A stretch of DNA of 47,440 nt from Acetatifactor sp. (GTDB lineage: Bacteria; Bacillota; Clostridia; Lachnospirales; Lachnospiraceae): positions 1-47,440 of the forward strand of contig JAIDDH010000149.1 of assembly GCA_029055435.1 (NCBI GenBank), in the 5' to 3' direction. Within the stretch, counting starts at the first letter, position 1. Each line of letters opens with the position of its first letter. The position numbers were made by a program, and so were the translations under genes. Below the pieces are notes generated by a model. The model was not told the origin of the DNA, did not search any database, and saw only the letters and a program-made list of their open reading frames with translations. Positions 8,864-17,664 of this stretch are shown here, piece by piece.

Positions 8864-10376
8864 GCTGCTCGAGAATATCCCGGATGATATCTCTCTCGTC
8901 CATGGGATATTTCACACCCTTTATCTCCTGGTAATCCTCATGTCCCTTGCCCGCCAGCACCACGATATCCCCGGGCTCGCCGTGATTGATGACATAGCGT
9001 ATCGCCTCCCTGCGGTCGCAGATCTCCACATATTTCCCGTCGGTTTTGGCAATACCCGTCTTAATATCCTCAATGATGTCCTGAGGCTCCTCAAAGCGAG
9101 GATTGTCGGATGTGATAACCGTCAGATCCGCCAGTCTTCCGCTGACCTCACCCATCTCAAATCGCCGTGATCTGGCCCGGTTTCCTCCGCATCCAAAGAG
9201 ACACACCAGTCTGTGGGGCTGATATTCCCGCAGCGTCGTGAGAAGACTCTCCAGCGCCATGGCATTGTGGGCATAATCGATCAACAGAGTGAAATCCTCA
9301 GACACCTTTACCATCTCGATCCGCCCCTTCACATGGGCAGCCAGAAGCGCCTTTTTAATATCCTCCGCATTCACCCGGAAATGTCTGCAGATGGCGATTG
9401 CCGTCAGCGCATTATACACACTGAAACGCCCCGGCGTGGGCACCTCCACGTCATATCCGTCCTCACCCGCAAAAGCCGCATGAAAGGCCACACCCAATTC
9501 TCCGGGCTTGTGTATCAGTCGCAGTCCCTCCGCCCGGATAGAACACTGCTCCCCCATGCCGAAACTTTCCAGGCTGCAAGTATGTCCCGCCATCACCCGG
9601 TCAAAATGCACATCATCCCCGTTGCCGATTCCCACCAGACATTGTCTGAACAACAGGGATTTGCAGTGCAGATAATCCTCAAAATCTTTATGCTCATTGG
9701 GGCCGATATGATCCGGCTCCAGATTGGTGAAAATCCCATAATCAAAAACAAATCCCTGAGTGCGATGCAGCATCAGTGCCTGAGACGACACCTCCATCAC
9801 CACTGCATCCATGCCCGCCTCCGCCATCTCGGCAAAGTATTCCTGCAGCAGATAGGACTCCGGGGTGGTGTTATCCGCATGGATATGCTTCTCCCCGATG
9901 ATAATCTCAATGGTGCCGATGAGTCCCACCCGATAACCTGCGTGCTCCAGAATGGATTTCACCAGATAGGTTGAGGTAGTCTTACCCTTGGTGCCGGTGA
10001 TGCCGATAGTCTTGAGTTTCTCCGCAGGGTGTCCGAACCACGCCGCCGAGATAAAAGCCATGGCGTAGCGCGTGTCCTTCACACGGATAACTGCCACGTC
10101 CAGACCGTCAAGTTCTGTCACATCCTTCGATACTACCAGTGCTCCGGCTCCCTGCTCCGCCGCCTGAAGCGCAAAATCATGCCCGTCAAAGTTCGCACCC
10201 TGAATACAGATAAAGAGACATCCCTGCTCCACTTTGCGGGAGTCATAAACCACCCCGCTCACTGTGCGATCCACGCTCCCCTGCACACAATCATACTCGA
10301 CTCTGTCCAGCAGCTTTGACAAAAACATCCCCTTTGATTCTTTTGATTCCGATTCCATTGGCTCCATTGATTTCAT
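8859..10376 (-). CDS. murE: UDP-N-acetylmuramoyl-L-alanyl-D-glutamate--2,6-diaminopimelate ligase
   Basis: MurE adds meso-diaminopimelate to the peptidoglycan precursor in the cytoplasm. Motifs seen: the ATP loop GITGTKGKTT, HTTPES-like DNTTPES, EVSSQAL, the central-domain GRIEMV, DYAHN, and in the C-terminal domain TSDNPRFEEP, whose DNPR box specifies diaminopimelate rather than lysine. AGKGHEDYQ near the end completes the substrate site. About 505 residues from the ATG at 10376, which has AGGAAAGGG upstream; the ATG at 10400 lacks a Shine-Dalgarno. The first residues (MKSMEPMESESKESKG) are low-complexity and not part of the family fold, and the true family start could be the internal Met before FLSKLLDRV. 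MurE begins a cluster with priA downstream. Confidence 0.93.
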   Translation of the reverse strand: MKSMEPMESESKESKGMFLSKLLDRVEYDCVQGSVDRTVSGVVYDSRKVEQGCLFICIQGANFDGHDFALQAAEQGAGALVVSKDVTELDGLDVAVIRVKDTRYAMAFISAAWFGHPAEKLKTIGITGTKGKTTSTYLVKSILEHAGYRVGLIGTIEIIIGEKHIHADNTTPESYLLQEYFAEMAEAGMDAVVMEVSSQALMLHRTQGFVFDYGIFTNLEPDHIGPNEHKDFEDYLHCKSLLFRQCLVGIGNGDDVHFDRVMAGHTCSLESFGMGEQCSIRAEGLRLIHKPGELGVAFHAAFAGEDGYDVEVPTPGRFSVYNALTAIAICRHFRVNAEDIKKALLAAHVKGRIEMVKVSEDFTLLIDYAHNAMALESLLTTLREYQPHRLVCLFGCGGNRARSRRFEMGEVSGRLADLTVITSDNPRFEEPQDIIEDIKTGIAKTDGKYVEICDRREAIRYVINHGEPGDIVVLAGKGHEDYQEIKGVKYPMDERDIIRDILEQR

Positions 10377-10538
10377 CTGGTTCTGCCCTTTCCTGCACAT
10401 ATATACCCAATTATACGATATCTATTTTACTCCCTTTTGACAGTTTCTACCACTCTTTTTTTCAAATAACCGGCCAGATAGTAACAGTTCAGCCTAAAAC
10501 AGCCCGGGCAGGAAAATATTTTCTATCATGCTCCAATA

Positions 10539-10589
10539 AAAACGCTGGTACTAAGACCGTAAAATATACAATCTTAGTACCAGCGTTTT
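10539..10589 (-). terminator. Strong terminator after the ABC transporter genes
   Basis: An 18-base perfect stem (AAAACGCTGGTACTAAGA with its exact complement) and a 15-base loop, starting immediately at the stop codon of the preceding membrane protein gene. On the minus strand it is followed by GTTTTTATT. Because the stem begins with A-runs it may also work on the plus strand. Confidence 0.9.
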
Positions 10590-11252
10590 CTACCGCGTGT
10601 CTCGCCACCGCCTCACGACGAACGTCACCGCGATCAGTGCGATCCCTCCCGCTATCTGCCACCACTTCTCCCGACAGCTTCCGTTCATATACATGGAAAA
10701 GAGGTTGAATACTCCGAGTTTGTCCTTCAGTCCGTAATTGGCCATATAGTACATCAGCGCAATCATATGCCCCACCACGGTGTTATCTATGATGCCCGAT
10801 CCGGTGAACCCGACAGCCCCCAGAAAGAACGCCGTGGCCACGGCGCAGAGCACATGCTGCAAGGACACCTGACTCTCCCGCACGCGCATGAGCCCCACAA
10901 AAGCTGTATTTAAGACAATCAGCGTAAGTATGGAATAGACCACACGAATCAGACATACTTTCAAATAGTCCGCCCTCTTGGCGCGGACCACATCCCGGAT
11001 CACCGGATCCCGCTCCGGCCAGAACACCGGTGTCAACAGCACCATCCCCGTCCAGCACAGCATAAACTCAATGGGCTGGGCCGCCGCCTTGGGACTCAGC
11101 GCAGTAATATTAAACAGCAGAAGCGTGAGTACGAATACCGCCACAGCCGCGGCCAGATGCATCCCAAAGTGATACTTCAGATTGACGGCTATGATTTTAC
11201 CGTAATTATTGATTTGCTTTCCTTTCCTTCCTGTGGTCATTTCTTCTGCCAA
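10590..11252 (-). CDS. ABC-2-type transporter membrane subunit, small
   Basis: A hydrophobic 220-residue protein with about six predicted membrane helices (for example AAAVAVFVLTLLLFN, PIEFMLCWTGMVLLTP, VYSILTLIVLNTAFVG, HVLCAVATAFFLGAVGF and a C-terminal GGIALIAVTFVV). It overlaps the end of the larger permease gene upstream, and the ATPase gene precedes both, so it is inferred to be the second membrane subunit of one exporter. The residues RERDPVIRDVVRAKR-like loop (PERDPVIRDVVRAKRA) is a cytosolic segment. The start is a TTG with GGGAG nine bases upstream; an ATG four codons later is possible. No substrate can be named. Confidence 0.7.
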   Translation of the reverse strand: MAEEMTTGRKGKQINNYGKIIAVNLKYHFGMHLAAAVAVFVLTLLLFNITALSPKAAAQPIEFMLCWTGMVLLTPVFWPERDPVIRDVVRAKRADYLKVCLIRVVYSILTLIVLNTAFVGLMRVRESQVSLQHVLCAVATAFFLGAVGFTGSGIIDNTVVGHMIALMYYMANYGLKDKLGVFNLFSMYMNGSCREKWWQIAGGIALIAVTFVVRRWRDTR

Positions 11253-12468
11253 GAATCAACACTCCCTTCCGTTTTCTGTCATACAGGAACATGGTGAGCC
11301 CCACGCACAATAGGGACAATGCGATATAAGCGCATCGGTTCACCACAAAATTCCCGAACTGGCTCCTGAACACTTCCGTTCCGTACAGGCTGTTGTGACG
11401 GATGACAAGCGTCCATTTGGTAATGCTGCCCGTGAGCCGGTTTGTGGAAATGCTCATAAACCACCATGCCGCCTGAAGAAAGATCACGACCAGCGGCGAA
11501 GCAAGTTCCGAGAGCAGCGCTCCAAGCGCCGAGACAATCAGAATCCCCGGAAACAGCCACAGCGCCATCAATCCAAATGCCTGCCCCCAATGAAAGTGTT
11601 TATCCGGATAAAGTCCCACTACATTCCACATACCGTGGAGATAGGTCAAAAACACCGGAATACTCATGCAGACCACCAACGCAAGATACCTCGTTCCCAC
11701 GATTTTCACGGAAGAGCAGCTTCTCACATAGACAAGCGGCTCCATATGAGCTCTCCTGTCCATCATCCACAGAGAGACGCACACGAACACCGGCAGTACC
11801 GAGAGCACAATGCCCAGATAATCACAGAAGAGTCTGGTATAGGCGGAAGCGATATTGGAGTCGGCTACAACACCTTCGTACTCCGCAAGCGCCTCCTCAT
11901 AATCCATAGGGATTCGTGAGAAATTGCCCATCAGAAATTGCTCACTGTATTGGGAGCCTCCCCCAATCAGCTTATCCGCCTCCTGCATCAGCTCCCGGAA
12001 GCGCTCATATGTCAAGTTCTCGGGCATATGGATCTCAGGCAGCGTCGCCTCCCTGTACTCCCAGTGCTCCTGCCCGTTTTCGTCCAAATATACCTGCATC
12101 CCCGCTTCCTCATATTCCGCAAAGCCGTTCAGTTCCTCCGCCGATATGCCTGTCAGCTTTTCAATGATACCGGCCATTTGCGCAGTCTTATCCGCCGACA
12201 GCTTTACCTCTTTGTAAAACATGAACGGATACGCAATATAACTGCCCCTCAGATACTCTGCCACCAGTCCCTCCACCGCCGCGGGCATCAGAATCTCCGG
12301 CTCCTCCTTCACGACGGTGCCGTAATTTCCGCTTCCCTCTCTGGGCGGTGTGAGCGGACCATCCAACACCTCCCCGAACTGACTTCCGTACATGATGACC
12401 ACCGTGATGACATACAGCCAAAATGTCAGAGAAAAAACAGTCTTTTTACACTCTTTTACAAATAACAT
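11206..12468 (-). CDS. ABC-2-type transporter permease, large
   Basis: About 420 residues. The first helix (TFWLYVITVVIMYGSQF) is followed by an extracytoplasmic domain of roughly 170 residues rich in Glu and Tyr. Five or more helices fill the C-terminal half (LGIVLSVLPVFVCVSLW, YLALVVCMSIPVFLTYL, LMALWLFPGILIVSALGALL, LVVIFLQAAWWFM, CAYIALSLLCVGLTMFLY). This layout is typical of ABC-2 permeases in peptide or antibiotic export/resistance systems. It begins 40 bases after the ATPase and overlaps the next permease by 47 bases, showing a three-gene operon. The start at 12468 has GGGA upstream; 12492 is an alternative. The substrate is unknown. Confidence 0.75.
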   Translation of the reverse strand: MLFVKECKKTVFSLTFWLYVITVVIMYGSQFGEVLDGPLTPPREGSGNYGTVVKEEPEILMPAAVEGLVAEYLRGSYIAYPFMFYKEVKLSADKTAQMAGIIEKLTGISAEELNGFAEYEEAGMQVYLDENGQEHWEYREATLPEIHMPENLTYERFRELMQEADKLIGGGSQYSEQFLMGNFSRIPMDYEEALAEYEGVVADSNIASAYTRLFCDYLGIVLSVLPVFVCVSLWMMDRRAHMEPLVYVRSCSSVKIVGTRYLALVVCMSIPVFLTYLHGMWNVVGLYPDKHFHWGQAFGLMALWLFPGILIVSALGALLSELASPLVVIFLQAAWWFMSISTNRLTGSITKWTLVIRHNSLYGTEVFRSQFGNFVVNRCAYIALSLLCVGLTMFLYDRKRKGVLILGRRNDHRKERKANQ

Positions 12469-12509
12469 ATCAGTATCCCTGCCTCCTATCATTTTGATCC
12501 CGTGCGCAT

Positions 12510-13415
12510 TCAGACCTGCTCCGCCAGTTCACATCCGCTGCGGTATAGACAGTACATATAGGCGTCCTCACAGTTTGGCTCTGCGGCCTCCGCCCCCGGA
12601 AGATCTGGGCACGTATCCGCAATCAGCCGCACACAGATTTGCTCCTGCTGTTTCAACATTCCCACCACAATATAATTTTCCTTGATTTTGGGCAGCAGCT
12701 CCTTGGGAATCTTCACTGCGAACACCCGGCCTCTCGCGCCGTCGATGAGCTCTGTCACAGTCCCCCGCCACAGAATCTCCCCTTGGTTCATGATGGCAAT
12801 CCGCTCACAAGTCGCCTCGATGTCTCCCACGATATGGGTAGACAAGATCACAATCCGCTCCTCCGCCACCTCGCACAAAAGATTTCTAAATCGAATCCGT
12901 TCCTCCGGGTCAAGTCCCGCCGTGGGTTCGTCCACGATCAGCACTTTCGGATCGTGCAGAAGCGCCTGCGCGATACCCAGTCTCCGCTTCATTCCGCCCG
13001 ACAGACTCTTCACCTTGCTGCCCCTTTGCTCCGTCAGATTCACCCGCGCAATAAGCGGATCGATCCGCTCTCTTCTTTGGGTTTTCTCCATACCGGACAG
13101 CGTCCCCAGATAATCGAGACATTCATACACGGTCATTCCCGGATACATGGAGAAATCCTGCGGCAGATATCCGGTAATTTCCCGGATCTGCGCCGCATTC
13201 TCAATAGGAATCCCGCACACGCTGATGCTGCCCCCTTGTTTTCCGTGCAGTGTAGCCAGCGTCTTCATCAACGTGGTCTTACCCGCTCCGTTTCTCCCCA
13301 ACAGCCCGAACATCCCCTGCTCGATGGTGAGACTCACATCCTTCAGCGCATGTTTTCTTCCGTAGAATTTGTCTACATGGCTGATCTCAATTTTGTTTAC
13401 CGTTTCGTTCGCCAT
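12510..13415 (-). CDS. ABC transporter ATP-binding protein
   Basis: The 301-residue nucleotide-binding subunit of the exporter encoded with the two permeases downstream. Walker A is GRNGAGKTT (40-48), Q-loop YLPQDFSMYPG, signature LSGGMKRRLGIAQ, Walker B VLIVDEPTAGLDPEE, and H-loop STHIV. The C-terminal 80 residues form the extra domain common in DrrA/CcmA-like exporters. The start at 13415 is chosen from AAAGGA eight bases upstream; an ATG nine bases earlier is an alternative. A terminator separates it from the upstream histidine kinase, so it is likely transcribed from its own promoter, although the neighbouring two-component system is an obvious candidate regulator. Confidence 0.9.
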   Translation of the reverse strand: MANETVNKIEISHVDKFYGRKHALKDVSLTIEQGMFGLLGRNGAGKTTLMKTLATLHGKQGGSISVCGIPIENAAQIREITGYLPQDFSMYPGMTVYECLDYLGTLSGMEKTQRRERIDPLIARVNLTEQRGSKVKSLSGGMKRRLGIAQALLHDPKVLIVDEPTAGLDPEERIRFRNLLCEVAEERIVILSTHIVGDIEATCERIAIMNQGEILWRGTVTELIDGARGRVFAVKIPKELLPKIKENYIVVGMLKQQEQICVRLIADTCPDLPGAEAAEPNCEDAYMYCLYRSGCELAEQV

Positions 13416-13494
13416 TTGTCCCATCCTTTCCGTCCTCTCAAAATACCGTTTTCCCCCGCCTTTACCGCGGGAACCGTGCGCCCTGCGTGCACCC

Positions 13495-13518
13495 ACGGTG
13501 TGCCTTACGGCACACCGT
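13495..13518. repeat. Perfect GC-rich hairpin upstream of the ABC operon
   Basis: ACGGTGTGCC, a four-base TTAC loop, then GGCACACCGT. It lies directly beside a second hairpin (the kinase terminator) and just upstream of the ABC transporter operon. It has no T-run of its own. It may be an extra transcript-end stabiliser or part of the ABC leader. Confidence 0.6.
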
Positions 13519-13546
13519 AAAAATGGTGCGGTTTTACCCGCACCAT
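13519..13546 (-). terminator. Terminator of the two-component operon
   Basis: On the minus strand the stem ATGGTGCGG / CCGCACCAT (nine pairs, six-base loop) is followed by TTTTTA. It lies about 90 bases past the histidine kinase stop codon. Confidence 0.85.
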
Positions 13547-13632
13547 CATTCTATACAACAATTTTCAATTTTTTATCTACCTACCTCAGAAAACTTCACC
13601 TCAGAAACAAAATATTCCAAACAAAATATTTT

Positions 13633-14844
13633 CTACACCATGGAAAATGTCGCCGTCACCTTCGCACCCGCGCCGCCGTTCTCCAACTGAAGCTCTCCTC
13701 TCCCTTTTTCACACAGCATCCTGCAGATATACAGCCCCAGACCGAAATGCTCCTGATCCGGCTCCGTGTTCTCCCTGTAAAAAGGTTCCGCCGCGCAGTT
13801 TAACGCCTCCGGCGTAAATCCCTTGCCGTCATCCTCCACAACCAGACGAAGCGTCCCGTCACAGACCGCAACTTCTATATTGATCCAGCTTGCGGCATAT
13901 CGCGCGGCATTGGACACCAGATTCTCGTAAACCTCCAGCACCAGCTCCTCGTCAATCATCAAAACCTCCTGATCGGACTGTCCCCAGAACCATATCTGGC
14001 GCTCTTTCGCCAACACCTTCCCGGCCTCCCGGCACCGCATTCTGAACTCCTCCCATGACACATAATGAGGGTCCGGCACAATATCCTCCAGTTTCTGGAC
14101 TGCGCCCATCTTCTGAGTGTAACGCACCAGTCTTGTGATCTGTCCCTCCATCATGTTAAGAATCTCCGCCAGCTTTGCCTCCGATATCTTTCCATCTGAC
14201 GTATGCTTTGCCAACAACTCCGTATACCCCTTCAAGACCGTGAGCGGTGTTCGCATATCGTGGGCAAAGGCCGCGTTCAGACGCTTGCGCCCTTCCATGA
14301 CGCTCCACATCCTCTGGCTGTTCTCATACAGCGCGGATCGCATATTTTCAAAAGAACGGCACAACTGCCCCAGCTCGTTCTCCTTCACCGGCTCTATACT
14401 GAAATCCAGACAATTCTCCGATATTTTCTCCGAGGCGTCCATCAAAATTCCGATGGGTTTCTCCAATTCCCTTTTATAAAAAAGAATCCCCATCGCCGCA
14501 ATGCACAACACCACCCACAGCGGTATCAGAATCATCTGTGCCCCGCTGACAATCGCATATCCCAGCTGATACTGCCACTCGGTGAAAACGGTCCGTCTGC
14601 CGCCGACATATGAATGGACGAGAGTTCCCGTTTCGTCCACAAACATCTCATAGTGCGGAGATACGCTCCGGCTGTCCGCATAGCGATTCGCATACCATTC
14701 CTGCGCATCATTGCTGTAAAACCCAATCAGAAAACTCCCCGCAATCGCCATCGCCATAGTCACCGGTATATAAGGAATCAATGCCCATTTTAAGGAGTTT
14801 AATCTGCTCTTGGATCTGTTATTGGATCTCTTCTTTGCCCTCAT
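13633..14844 (-). CDS. Sensor histidine kinase
   Basis: About 403 residues. The first membrane helix lies near residues 25-45 and the second near 120-145 (GAQMILIPLWVVLCIAAMGILF), enclosing a small extracellular loop. A HAMP-like linker follows. The dimerisation helix has the phospho-acceptor in AFAHDMRTPLTVLKGY, and the ATPase domain shows N box NLVSNAARYAA, G1 VVEDDGKGF and G2 FGLGLYICRML. The kinase ATG overlaps the response-regulator stop codon (ATGA), which supports the start at 14844 and translational coupling. The signal is unknown. Because the ABC exporter follows 218 bases downstream, sensing of a membrane-active or antibiotic compound is a reasonable inference. Confidence 0.92.
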   Translation of the reverse strand: MRAKKRSNNRSKSRLNSLKWALIPYIPVTMAMAIAGSFLIGFYSNDAQEWYANRYADSRSVSPHYEMFVDETGTLVHSYVGGRRTVFTEWQYQLGYAIVSGAQMILIPLWVVLCIAAMGILFYKRELEKPIGILMDASEKISENCLDFSIEPVKENELGQLCRSFENMRSALYENSQRMWSVMEGRKRLNAAFAHDMRTPLTVLKGYTELLAKHTSDGKISEAKLAEILNMMEGQITRLVRYTQKMGAVQKLEDIVPDPHYVSWEEFRMRCREAGKVLAKERQIWFWGQSDQEVLMIDEELVLEVYENLVSNAARYAASWINIEVAVCDGTLRLVVEDDGKGFTPEALNCAAEPFYRENTEPDQEHFGLGLYICRMLCEKGRGELQLENGGAGAKVTATFSMV

Positions 14845-15524
14845 GTCTTCTGATCCTTTATCCATTTATATCCGATTCCCCAGACTGTCCCCACATGATA
14901 TTCCTCTCCCCACGTCTTAAGTTTTGCCCGGATACGGCGGATATGCTCCGCCACCACGCTGCTGTCTCCCTCCGCATCATACCCCCAGAGTTTTTCATAA
15001 ATCCGCTCTTTGTCAAACACCTGTCCGCAGTTTAAGGACAACAATTCCAAAATCTCAAATTCCTTCTTGGTAAAGACCACCTCCGCGCCCTCCACAGAAG
15101 CGCTCTTGGCTGAATAATCCAGAACGAGCCTCCCCCAGAAACAGATGCTTCCCTCCGACGTGTTTCTGTGTTCCCTGCGCAGATGTGCCGCCACCCTCGC
15201 TCCCAGCTCATCGATGGAAAAGGGCTTGACAATATAATCGTCCCCTCCCGCCGCGAAACCTCTGATTTTGTCCGAATCCTCCACCTTCGCCGTGAGAAAC
15301 AGGATCGGGCAGGACACATGATCCCGGATTCTCTGACATACTGAAAGTCCGTCCATCCGCGGCATATTGACGTCCAGTAAAATCAAATCCGGCTTGATTC
15401 GAATCCTCTCAAGGGCCTCCTCCCCATCGCACGCGGTGTATGTCTCATAACCGCCGAGTTCAAAATAATCCTTCAGCAGACTGACCACATCCGGCTCATC
15501 GTCCACAATCAGTATCTTATACAT
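14841..15524 (-). CDS. Response regulator, OmpR/PhoB family
   Basis: A 227-residue regulator. The receiver domain has the acidic pair in VDDEPDV, phospho-acceptor Asp in LILLDVNMPRMDG, and the conserved Lys in YIVKPFS. The C-terminal winged helix (about 130-225) has VVFTKKEFEILELL and the recognition region VVAEHIRRIRAKL ending in GTVWGIGYKW, the standard OmpR wing. It partners the overlapping kinase gene. GGGAGCGACGG precedes the ATG. Confidence 0.94.
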   Translation of the reverse strand: MYKILIVDDEPDVVSLLKDYFELGGYETYTACDGEEALERIRIKPDLILLDVNMPRMDGLSVCQRIRDHVSCPILFLTAKVEDSDKIRGFAAGGDDYIVKPFSIDELGARVAAHLRREHRNTSEGSICFWGRLVLDYSAKSASVEGAEVVFTKKEFEILELLSLNCGQVFDKERIYEKLWGYDAEGDSSVVAEHIRRIRAKLKTWGEEYHVGTVWGIGYKWIKDQKT

Positions 15525-15836
15525 ATCCGTCGCTCCCTTTCCCTGATAGCAACAGTATAATCCGCAATTTTCAAATTTTTATCAACTGTCCTGCATCACT
15601 AATAATATACAATGAGGGGACGGTTCTCCGCAAGCAGAATGAAATACATATTTTTCAATCGGTTAAAATAAAGCAGGAACCAGAAAACTCCCGGTTCTGC
15701 CGGGAGTTTTCCGTTTTCTTATGAGGGGGGAGATAGTGATTTTCTCAACTATCTGAGATATATCATAAAAGATAAATGTGTCTAAATTGTGTCTAAAATA
15801 TTATTTAATTCTAAAATAAAAATAATGTTTATATTA
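15525..15836. other. Intergenic region between recJ end and response regulator start
   Basis: This 312-base stretch has no credible gene. It holds the recJ terminator hairpin at 15683-15711 and, near 15613, a GAGGGGACGGTTCTCC segment. The rest is AT-rich and presumably carries the response-regulator promoter, which I could not fix with confidence. GTGTCTAAA occurs twice in tandem near 15777-15797. Confidence 0.6.
15683..15711 (-). terminator. recJ terminator hairpin
   Basis: A perfect 12-base stem GAAAACTCCCGG with its complement around a five-base loop. The T residues are inside the stem's 3' arm (GGGAGTTTTC), so it could serve either strand. It lies about 125 bases past the recJ stop. Confidence 0.75.
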
Positions 15837-17636
15837 TCAACAGAACGACAAGAGAATCATCTGTTTTTCTGTTCTGCCACGATAGGTGTTGAGGCCAAGC
15901 TGGTACACCACAGAGACCGGAAAATCCCCCCGACCTCCGTACAGCCGCTTCGTGCTGCCCGGTCCATAGGTCTCTTCCAGAAAGGCCTCAAACTCCTCCA
16001 GTCTCCGAAACATCACCAGCTGTTCCACGGTTCCTTCCGGTGTGCGCACCCGGAATCTCGCACAGTTTCCGCTACTCCCCATTCTGACTCCCGCCACAAA
16101 CACAAGTCCCTTCTGGGCAAACAAAGGCTTCGGATTCCCCACACCAAAAGGCTCCAGAAGCTCCAGCTCCCCCGCAAGTCTCTCGTCTGCACATGCCAGG
16201 GGCAGGGGAACATCAATATGTATCTTCGGAATAAAATCCTCCTCGCCGAGAACACATTTTTGATTTAATTCATACCGCAGCCTTTCCACGTCCTCCTCCC
16301 GCATGGACAGTCCCGCCGCCATCTTATGTCCGCCGTATTTGGTCAAAAGCCCGCTGACCTGTGTCAGAGCGTCATACATATGATAGCTCTCTATGGAGCG
16401 TCCTGAGCCCTTGACCCCCTCCTCTCCCCTTGTCAGCACAAAGGCAGGGCGGTTATAATGCTCACGCACCCGCCCGGCAATGATGCCTGCCAGACTCTCA
16501 TGGACCTCAGGCAAAAAGACCACCAGAACCTTGTCTTCCTCCCTGTGATGCTCCCTGATATCCTTCTCAGCCTCCTCCACTCCCTGCAGGGTCAGGTTCT
16601 TGCGGCTGTCGTTCATATCAACAAGCTCTCTTGCAGCGCACATGGCCTCCGCTTTCGTTGCACTCTGCAGAAGCTCCAGTGCACGCTTTGCCGTGTCCAG
16701 CCTTCCCGTAGCGTTGAGACAAGGGCCCAGCACAAAACCCAGATGATAGGCAGAGAGCCGTTCCATGTCTATGCCATTTACCTCCATCAGCGCCCTCAGC
16801 CCCAGATTCCGGCTCTCCCTCAGGCGCTTTAAGCCCTCCTTCACGAGTACGCGGTTCTCATCCGCAAGCTCCATCACATCGCAGACCGTGGCAAACGCCG
16901 CAAATTCCAGAAGCTCCTCCATAAGCTCTGCTGCCGCCTCCACAGAGAACCCACGCCCGGCAAGCCACGCCTCGTCCGACACCAAAGCCTGCATAAATTT
17001 ATAGGCTACCACGCCGCCGCAGATTCCCGGGAAAGGATAGGTACAGTCCCCCCGCTTGGGATCAACCACCGCCAACGCGGGCGGCAAAATCTCCTGCCTG
17101 ACCTCCTCTCCACCTACCTGCTCCGTCACATAGGGCACCTCATGATGATCCGTCACTACCACATCGATGCCCCGCGAGACTGCCAGCGCGATCTGCTCAG
17201 CCGCCGCAATCCCATTGTCACAGGTCACGATCAGCCCAACGCCGTCCTCCTCCGCAAGCTCAATCAGATGCTCATTGAGCCCATAGCCGTCGTGGATGCG
17301 ATGAGGAATAGCCGTGTCCACCACTCCCCCCAGCGCCTGAAATCCCTTTGTCAATATATACGCTGAGCAGATGCCATCCACATCATAATCCCCTATGACG
17401 CGGATATGCTTTTTTTGTGCAACAGCCTCCCGTACCGCCTCCACGGCCCTGTCCATATCCTTTAAAAGCCATGGCGAATAGCAGTCGCTCAGCGTTCCGT
17501 TCAGGAATTTCTCCACCTGCGCCTCCTCCGTCAGATTCCGGTTTCGCAGAATGCGGGCCAGAACAGGACTGATTCCAAACCGCTGCGCCCATCTGTCAAA
17601 ATCGGCCTTCTTGGCCGCCACCATCCATTTTTCCAA
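15837..17636 (-). CDS. recJ: Single-stranded-DNA-specific exonuclease RecJ
   Basis: A 5'-to-3' single-strand exonuclease for recombination and repair. About 599 residues with DHH-family motifs: GDYDVDGICSAY (motif I), TCDNGIAA (II), VVTDHHEVP (III, the DHH box), and VDPKR. The DHHA1 domain follows, with the glycine-rich KGSGRSIESYHMYDAL and TKYGGHKMAAGLSM, and then the C-terminal OB domain. The start is taken as a TTG at 17636 because AGGGGG lies six bases upstream; the frame is open to 17690, but that would overlap the blaR1 end. The gap to blaR1 is only 28 bases with no terminator, so recJ is probably read from the BlaI-controlled promoter as well as any of its own. Confidence 0.93.
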   Translation of the reverse strand: MEKWMVAAKKADFDRWAQRFGISPVLARILRNRNLTEEAQVEKFLNGTLSDCYSPWLLKDMDRAVEAVREAVAQKKHIRVIGDYDVDGICSAYILTKGFQALGGVVDTAIPHRIHDGYGLNEHLIELAEEDGVGLIVTCDNGIAAAEQIALAVSRGIDVVVTDHHEVPYVTEQVGGEEVRQEILPPALAVVDPKRGDCTYPFPGICGGVVAYKFMQALVSDEAWLAGRGFSVEAAAELMEELLEFAAFATVCDVMELADENRVLVKEGLKRLRESRNLGLRALMEVNGIDMERLSAYHLGFVLGPCLNATGRLDTAKRALELLQSATKAEAMCAARELVDMNDSRKNLTLQGVEEAEKDIREHHREEDKVLVVFLPEVHESLAGIIAGRVREHYNRPAFVLTRGEEGVKGSGRSIESYHMYDALTQVSGLLTKYGGHKMAAGLSMREEDVERLRYELNQKCVLGEEDFIPKIHIDVPLPLACADERLAGELELLEPFGVGNPKPLFAQKGLVFVAGVRMGSSGNCARFRVRTPEGTVEQLVMFRRLEEFEAFLEETYGPGSTKRLYGGRGDFPVSVVYQLGLNTYRGRTEKQMILLSFC

Positions 17637-17664
17637 ACCGATACCCCCTGATATTACACTTGTT

